NCBI RefSeq assembly: GCF_900089455.2
Contig: NZ_LT907988.1
Coordinates: 434,001 to 498,000, forward strand
Length of the DNA stretch: 64,000 nt
Direction: 5' to 3'
Source: Orrella dioscoreae
GTDB taxonomy: Bacteria; Pseudomonadota; Gammaproteobacteria; Burkholderiales; Burkholderiaceae_B
Made by a program: the position numbers and the translations under genes. The stretch's first letter is position 1, and each line of letters opens with the position of its first letter. Positions 60,696 to 64,000 of this stretch are shown here, piece after piece. Under the pieces are notes generated by a model. That model did no database searches. It saw only the letters and a program-made list of their open reading frames with translations, and was not told the origin of the DNA.

Positions 60696-60701
60696 TCAGG
60701 C

Positions 60702-60723
60702 CCAGGGCTCGATCGAGCCCTGG
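60702..60723. terminator. Perfect 22-bp palindrome between convergent genes
   Basis: CCAGGGCTCGA and TCGAGCCCTGG are perfectly complementary. It sits seven bases after the secreted-protein stop and faces the yceI stop. It could end both transcripts, though no T-tract follows. Confidence 0.5.
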
Positions 60724-60740
60724 CGCGCGAGGCATGCGGC

Positions 60741-61325
60741 TTAGCCGCGGCGCAGCGCTTCCACCTGGATCTGCAGCTTCACTTCGGGCTTGAAGCCCAT
60801 CTTCAGGCCGAAATCCAGGCCGTAATCGCCCCGGTTGAACTCCAGCGAGGCATCGGCGCCGCAGACCTCGGTGCCCTTCTTCATCGGGTGGTCCATGCAG
60901 ACGAAGTCGTCGATGTCCAGCGTCACCTGGCGCGTCACGCCGCGCAGCGTGAACTCGCCCGTGGCCTTTTCGGGACGGTCGCCGTCGAACTCCGTGAACT
61001 TGCCCTTGAACGTGGCCGTGGGGAATTGCTTGGCATCGAAGATGTCCGGGGCCACGGCGTGCTGGTTCATTTCGTCGTGGCCGAAGTCCACCGAATCGAT
61101 CTTCACGGTGACGTCCACCGTGCCCGTGCGCGCGGCGCGATCCAGCACGATGGTGCCGCTGGTTTCGTTGAACTTGCCGCGCCATTTGGACAGTCCGCCC
61201 ATGTGGTCAGCCTCGAAGCTGGGGTAGGTGTGGGACGGATCGATGTCGTAGGTGACCGGGGCGGCCAGGGTGGCGGTGCTGGCGGCCAGGCCGGCGGCCA
61301 GGACGAACGACTTCACTGTCTTCAT
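60741..61325 (-). CDS. YceI family periplasmic protein
   Basis: A 194-residue secreted lipocalin-like YceI protein that binds isoprenoid-type lipids in known members. The signal peptide ends near residue 22 (ATLAA). The mature protein shows YDIDPSHTYPSFEADHMGGLSKWRGKFNETSG, DFGHDEMNQHA, FPTATFKGKF and the C-terminal LKMGFKPEVKLQIQVEAL. GGAGAAG precedes the ATG at 61325; the frame continues upstream but without a signal peptide. It is monocistronic. The family is often induced by alkaline or osmotic stress; nothing here confirms that. Confidence 0.92.
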   Translation of the reverse strand: MKTVKSFVLAAGLAASTATLAAPVTYDIDPSHTYPSFEADHMGGLSKWRGKFNETSGTIVLDRAARTGTVDVTVKIDSVDFGHDEMNQHAVAPDIFDAKQFPTATFKGKFTEFDGDRPEKATGEFTLRGVTRQVTLDIDDFVCMDHPMKKGTEVCGADASLEFNRGDYGLDFGLKMGFKPEVKLQIQVEALRRG

Positions 61326-61637
61326 TGGGCTTCTCCATGATGTGGCGGGACGCGCCTTGCGCGGGTTGGCGGCAAGGCACCGGGAAATGGACCGTCGCGC
61401 GTCCATTCAGTTCGCCTTCAGCTTACCGTTGCGCCCTGGCTTTTCACTTCTTCAAGGTGTGAATACTTGATGCAGACCATCAGGGATGCCTGCTGGCTTT
61501 GGGGCACGCGCGGTTTTGCTTGTTTCAGACTGGCAATGCTGGCGTGCGCCGGGAATAATGCGACTCCGCGCCATTGAAGTCTCAACTTTTGGAATGTTGA
61601 TATAGTCCGGGCTCCCTCTTATCTCCCGTTGAGCCCG
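61326..61637. other. Non-coding gap between yceI and the PAAR effector
   Basis: This 312-base stretch separates divergent genes. The left part carries the yceI ribosome binding site and probably its promoter. The right part, from about 61480, becomes clearly AT-richer, marking the edge of the effector island, and holds an extended -10 element. No gene is supported here. Confidence 0.6.
61598..61606 (+). promoter_or_regulatory. Extended -10 promoter candidate for the PAAR effector
   Basis: TGATATAGT fits the extended -10 form TGnTATAAT. A TTGAAG at 61574-61579 is 21 bases away from the hexamer, too far to be a normal -35, which an extended -10 can tolerate. The predicted start lies about 24 bases before the ATG. 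Confidence 0.45.
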
Positions 61638-62996
61638 ATGCAGCGCAGACCCGTCATACGAATTGGAGACCGCACCACACATGGCGGGGTCGTGATCTCA
61701 GGCGACCAGACGATCAACGTCTTCGGGCAGCCGGCAGCGCGAAAAGGGGATATGGTCACGTGCCCGCAGTGCAAGGGCACTTTTCCCATCGTGGAGGGCG
61801 CGATGGCCTGTGGGAGTGACAGGCTACTGGCCTTGGAGGGCATGCGCACGGCTTGCGGCGCAGTGCTGATCGCCAGCCAGCAATTCTGGACCGAATTGTG
61901 TGCCGTAGGCAGCGGCAGCGGGTCTGATAGCGCATCGACGTCCGCGACCCCGGAGGAAGAACCCAATAAACGTCTGGTGCCCGGCAAGGCGCAGGTGTCC
62001 TTCTATATCCAGGATATGCGCCGTCCCATCGGCATCGGCAGGTTGGCGCACGAACTGCTGGCGGATCGCAAGCCCGAGCATGTCCGCCGCTTCATCAAGC
62101 TCAACAGCCATCTTGGCCGATACGCGCAGTTCGGCAGCATCGTCATGGTGTCCAGCGACTATGACCAGGAGATCTATGCGGCGGAGTCGCGCAAGCTGAT
62201 GCGGGAGGTGCAGGAGGTGGAGTCGTTGCGGGCGAAGTTGTCTGCGACGAACGTGCAGACCTTAGTCGATAATTGGGACTTGCTCGCTTATGCTGTGGTG
62301 CAAGAAGGCGACAGCGTTGTGGGAAGTGCAGCGCTTTTCTTCAAGCAACAGCGATTGGAAATAACCAGAGTTCTGAGCCAATTGGAGTCAAGTGCGCAGG
62401 ATTCACTGAAACGCTCGGGTAGCCTGAACGATGCGCAGTTTCGAGCGGAGCGAGCGAAGCTGTTGGCGCAACTGGACATCAAATTCAACCGTATGTTGAT
62501 GGCGCGAGCAGGAGTTCCCGACCAGGTCAAGCTGTCAGCTGCACTGAATCTCTCCAGCAAATCAGTCACTAATATTTGGCGTAAAGGGGGCTCACCGATC
62601 TATATCTCCAGACAACGCCAGATCGTGGAGTGGTTCGGCAAATATGAACGAGTAGGTACCAACTTGGGATTGGCTTTCGTGAGCACGAAGGCTGGGGTGG
62701 AGATTTATGACGTCTGTAGCGATGATGCCAGTACGCGAAAAGAGTGCGTCGTGACGGCAGGGGCTGAGGTCTCGGGCGTGGCTGGTGGTTTACTGGGAGG
62801 AGCGGCTGGTGCAGCCGGTGGGATAGCGATCTGCGCGTATCTCGCTCCCGCAGGGGGCGTGCCTGCATTAGTGTGCGCTGCCGGGGTGGTAGGGGCTGCG
62901 CTTTTGGGCGGCGAGTTGGGATCCAATGCAGGAAAATACGGGGGAGGCAATATCACCCGGTCAGGATACGAAATCATCGAAGGGTTGGCACACTAA
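61638..62996 (+). CDS. PAAR-domain T6SS effector with an uncharacterised C-terminal toxin domain
   Basis: A 452-residue protein. Residues about 4-82 are a PAAR domain (PVIRIGDRTTHGGVVISGD, then VTCPQCKGTFPIVEGAMAC, then GMRTACGAVLIASQ). After a Ser/Glu-rich linker, residues about 115-370 are a soluble, mainly helical region I do not recognise; it opens with IGRLAHELLADRKPEHVRRF and a LysM-like LNSHLGRYAQFGSIVMVSS. Residues about 371-435 are a Gly/Ala glycine-zipper-like hydrophobic tail that could insert into membranes. The ATG at 61638 starts the PAAR fold; a TTG three codons upstream is unlikely. GC content falls along the gene. The stop overlaps the small membrane protein gene, the probable immunity gene. 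Confidence 0.78.
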   Translation: MQRRPVIRIGDRTTHGGVVISGDQTINVFGQPAARKGDMVTCPQCKGTFPIVEGAMACGSDRLLALEGMRTACGAVLIASQQFWTELCAVGSGSGSDSASTSATPEEEPNKRLVPGKAQVSFYIQDMRRPIGIGRLAHELLADRKPEHVRRFIKLNSHLGRYAQFGSIVMVSSDYDQEIYAAESRKLMREVQEVESLRAKLSATNVQTLVDNWDLLAYAVVQEGDSVVGSAALFFKQQRLEITRVLSQLESSAQDSLKRSGSLNDAQFRAERAKLLAQLDIKFNRMLMARAGVPDQVKLSAALNLSSKSVTNIWRKGGSPIYISRQRQIVEWFGKYERVGTNLGLAFVSTKAGVEIYDVCSDDASTRKECVVTAGAEVSGVAGGLLGGAAGAAGGIAICAYLAPAGGVPALVCAAGVVGAALLGGELGSNAGKYGGGNITRSGYEIIEGLAH

Positions 62997-63373
62997 TGCA
63001 AGAGATAAGTGCAGCCATTGCGCTGCTGTTTTCCTTCGTTTTCTTGGTCTGGGTCGTGGTGGGCATCCATTTCTATCGTCGTAAGCTGGATGGAATGCTT
63101 GAGCTCGTACGTCAGCCGAAAGATTCGGCGCGAAGCAAGGGGGAATTCTCGCTTCATGAGCTACTCAGAATATGCACGATGACGACGATCTGGTTGGCGT
63201 TCCCAAATGCTAAAGGCCCAGTTGGGCGGAAGAACGCGGCCATGTTTTCCCATCTGGATGCTTCTCGGTTCCCCGGCGACATCAAGAAGCCGCTTTTAAC
63301 CGTCTATGGAGCATGGGCCATTGGCGTGGTGCTGTTGACTGCTAATTACGTACTGATGCTATTGGATGGTTGA
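62996..63373 (+). CDS. Putative immunity protein of the PAAR effector (two-helix membrane protein)
   Basis: A 125-residue inner-membrane protein with no recognised domain. Helix 1 spans about residues 5-26 (AIALLFSFVFLVWVVVGIHF) and helix 2 about residues 102-122 (GAWAIGVVLLTANYVLMLL), with a polar, basic cytoplasmic or periplasmic loop between. Its ATG overlaps the effector stop (TAATG), the tight coupling typical of toxin-immunity pairs. A membrane-located immunity protein fits a toxin with a membrane-inserting tail. The assignment is by position and topology. GC content is well below that of the core genes. Confidence 0.65.
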   Translation: MQEISAAIALLFSFVFLVWVVVGIHFYRRKLDGMLELVRQPKDSARSKGEFSLHELLRICTMTTIWLAFPNAKGPVGRKNAAMFSHLDASRFPGDIKKPLLTVYGAWAIGVVLLTANYVLMLLDG

Positions 63374-63669
63374 GCGCATGGGGGCGATTCATCATGCTAG
63401 CTTTATATCAAAGCACTTACCCTCTCCATTTGCATCATTGCAGTATTAGTTTGTTTTTCCGCGGCGGGTGAGCCAATTTTTCTCAAGCATCCAAGTGCCA
63501 TTTTTATTTTGGTTCGGGCTTGACCATATTGTTGGTGCTGCCGCTTGGTAGCGCGCTCAGTGCTGCTTTGTCGTGAGAAGAGACCAGAATCCGACGCTCG
63601 GTGGCAAGCGGCTCGCAGGTCAGCGCTTGAAAAAGCACTGACCTAAGCACCCCAGCACAAACTGGTCGC
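63374..63669. other. AT-rich non-coding gap after the immunity gene
   Basis: No supportable gene in these 296 bases; small ORFs here lack ribosome binding sites and normal codon use. GGTCAGCGCTT/AAGCACTGACC (63618-63643) is an 11-bp inverted repeat with one mismatch and a GAAA loop, possibly a transcript end. Composition stays low in GC until about 63665, where the dehydrogenase gene begins, marking the right edge of the island. Confidence 0.5.
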
Positions 63670-64000
63670 TTACGGCTCAACCCGCGGCAAATCCCCCGCA
63701 ATCAACGCCAACCCTTCCCGCAGCATCCGGTCATAGCGCGCCCGCTCTGCCGCGGCCGTCTCGGCATTCCACGTATAAAACCCCTGGCCGGACTTCATTC
63801 CATACTGCCCGGCCTTCACGCGCTCCGACAGCACCGTGGCGGGCTTGTCAGTATTCGACAGCGAGGGATACATCGTGGCGGCAGCTGCCGTATGCACTTC
63901 CAGGCCCGCGTGGTCGCGCTGCATGACCGGACCTGCCGCCAGGAAACGGAAACCAAAACCAAACCGCACCGCCGCGTCGATGTCCTCGGCGCTGGCGATG
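63670..64000 (-). CDS. 3-hydroxyacyl-CoA dehydrogenase family protein, C-terminal part (runs off the window)
   Basis: Only the last 109 or so residues are in the window; the start lies beyond base 64000. The visible part is the C-terminal domain of 3-hydroxyacyl-CoA dehydrogenase relatives: ASAEDIDAAVRFGFGFRF, then the dimerisation-helix region, then VKAGQYGMKSGQGFYTW, which is the usual family ending (GxxGxKxGxGFY). The reading frame is open to the window edge, so an ATG at 63969 should not be taken as the start. The substrate (3-hydroxybutyryl-CoA or another hydroxy acid) cannot be told from this part. Confidence 0.85.
   Translation of the reverse strand, partial: IASAEDIDAAVRFGFGFRFLAAGPVMQRDHAGLEVHTAAAATMYPSLSNTDKPATVLSERVKAGQYGMKSGQGFYTWNAETAAAERARYDRMLREGLALIAGDLPRVEP

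Noticed and set aside
63504-63701. A 65-codon minus-strand ORF in the AT-rich gap.
   Set aside because: No ribosome binding site or recognisable domain, and it overlaps the end of the dehydrogenase gene.
1-64000. Presence of tRNA or rRNA genes, CRISPR arrays, insertion sequences, integrases or T6SS structural genes.
   Set aside because: I scanned for cloverleaf-type tails, regular direct repeats with spacers, transposase or integrase motifs and T6SS core proteins and found none. A small RNA could still be missed by eye.

Overview
This is a high-GC chromosomal window from a betaproteobacterium. The family Alcaligenaceae (Bordetella/Achromobacter type) fits best: there are two Bug-family periplasmic receptors, a betaproteobacterial trimeric porin ending in Phe, many LysR regulators and GC-rich coding throughout. 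This assignment is inference from gene content. I see no rRNA, tRNA, CRISPR array, IS element or prophage, and every coordinate comes from reading ORFs and start sites.

Region by region. (1) 1-8.6 kb: a Liv-type branched-chain ABC importer (two ATPases, two permeases, binding protein) flanked by two CoA-ligase-type enzymes, suggesting import and CoA activation of a carboxylic acid. (2) 8.8-12.6 kb: a porin, and a LysR regulator divergent from an orphan AapJ-like amino-acid binding protein. (3) 12.7-15.3 kb: a five-gene type VI secretion (T6SS) cargo cassette on the minus strand: PAAR tip, DUF4123 chaperone, small co-chaperone-like protein, Tox-REase-5 nuclease and Imm52-like immunity protein. 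(4) 15.4-18.9 kb: an L-talarate/galactarate dehydratase and a Bug receptor, divergent from a LacI regulator, with two matching operator-like palindromes. (5) 18.9-24.2 kb: LysR, a DUF1348 protein, a three-domain PNPOx-like/flavin reductase/[2Fe-2S] protein, a GST and HMG-CoA lyase.

(6) 24.3-44 kb: the conserved dprA / def-fmt / rsmB / trkA housekeeping block, interrupted between fmt and rsmB by about 9 kb (HAD phosphatase, LOG protein, ferritin-like protein, PLD lipoprotein, DUF985, rimO, SYLF lipoprotein, AsmA). After rsmB come DUF4390, an NtrY-type kinase, an unusually short NtrX-type regulator, trkA and trkH. (7) 44.3-49.6 kb: YbdK-type ligase, AtoE-type transporter, bioC, comF, trmL. (8) 49.6-57.9 kb: a second Bug receptor, then gpsA-secB-grxC-rhodanese divergent from gpmA-envC-ctpA-moeB. 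This matches the E. coli yibN-grxC-secB-gpsA / gpmM-envC layout but with a different type of phosphoglycerate mutase. (9) 57.9-61.3 kb: VOC and DUF1428 proteins divergent from a GlxA-type AraC regulator, a secreted protein of unknown function and YceI.

(10) 61.6-63.4 kb: a second PAAR protein carrying a C-terminal domain I do not recognise and a glycine-zipper-like hydrophobic tail, overlapping by one base a small two-helix membrane protein. This is the best candidate for an undescribed toxin-immunity pair. The window ends inside a 3-hydroxyacyl-CoA dehydrogenase family gene. No T6SS structural gene is present, so both PAAR loci are orphan cargo islands that would depend on an apparatus encoded elsewhere.
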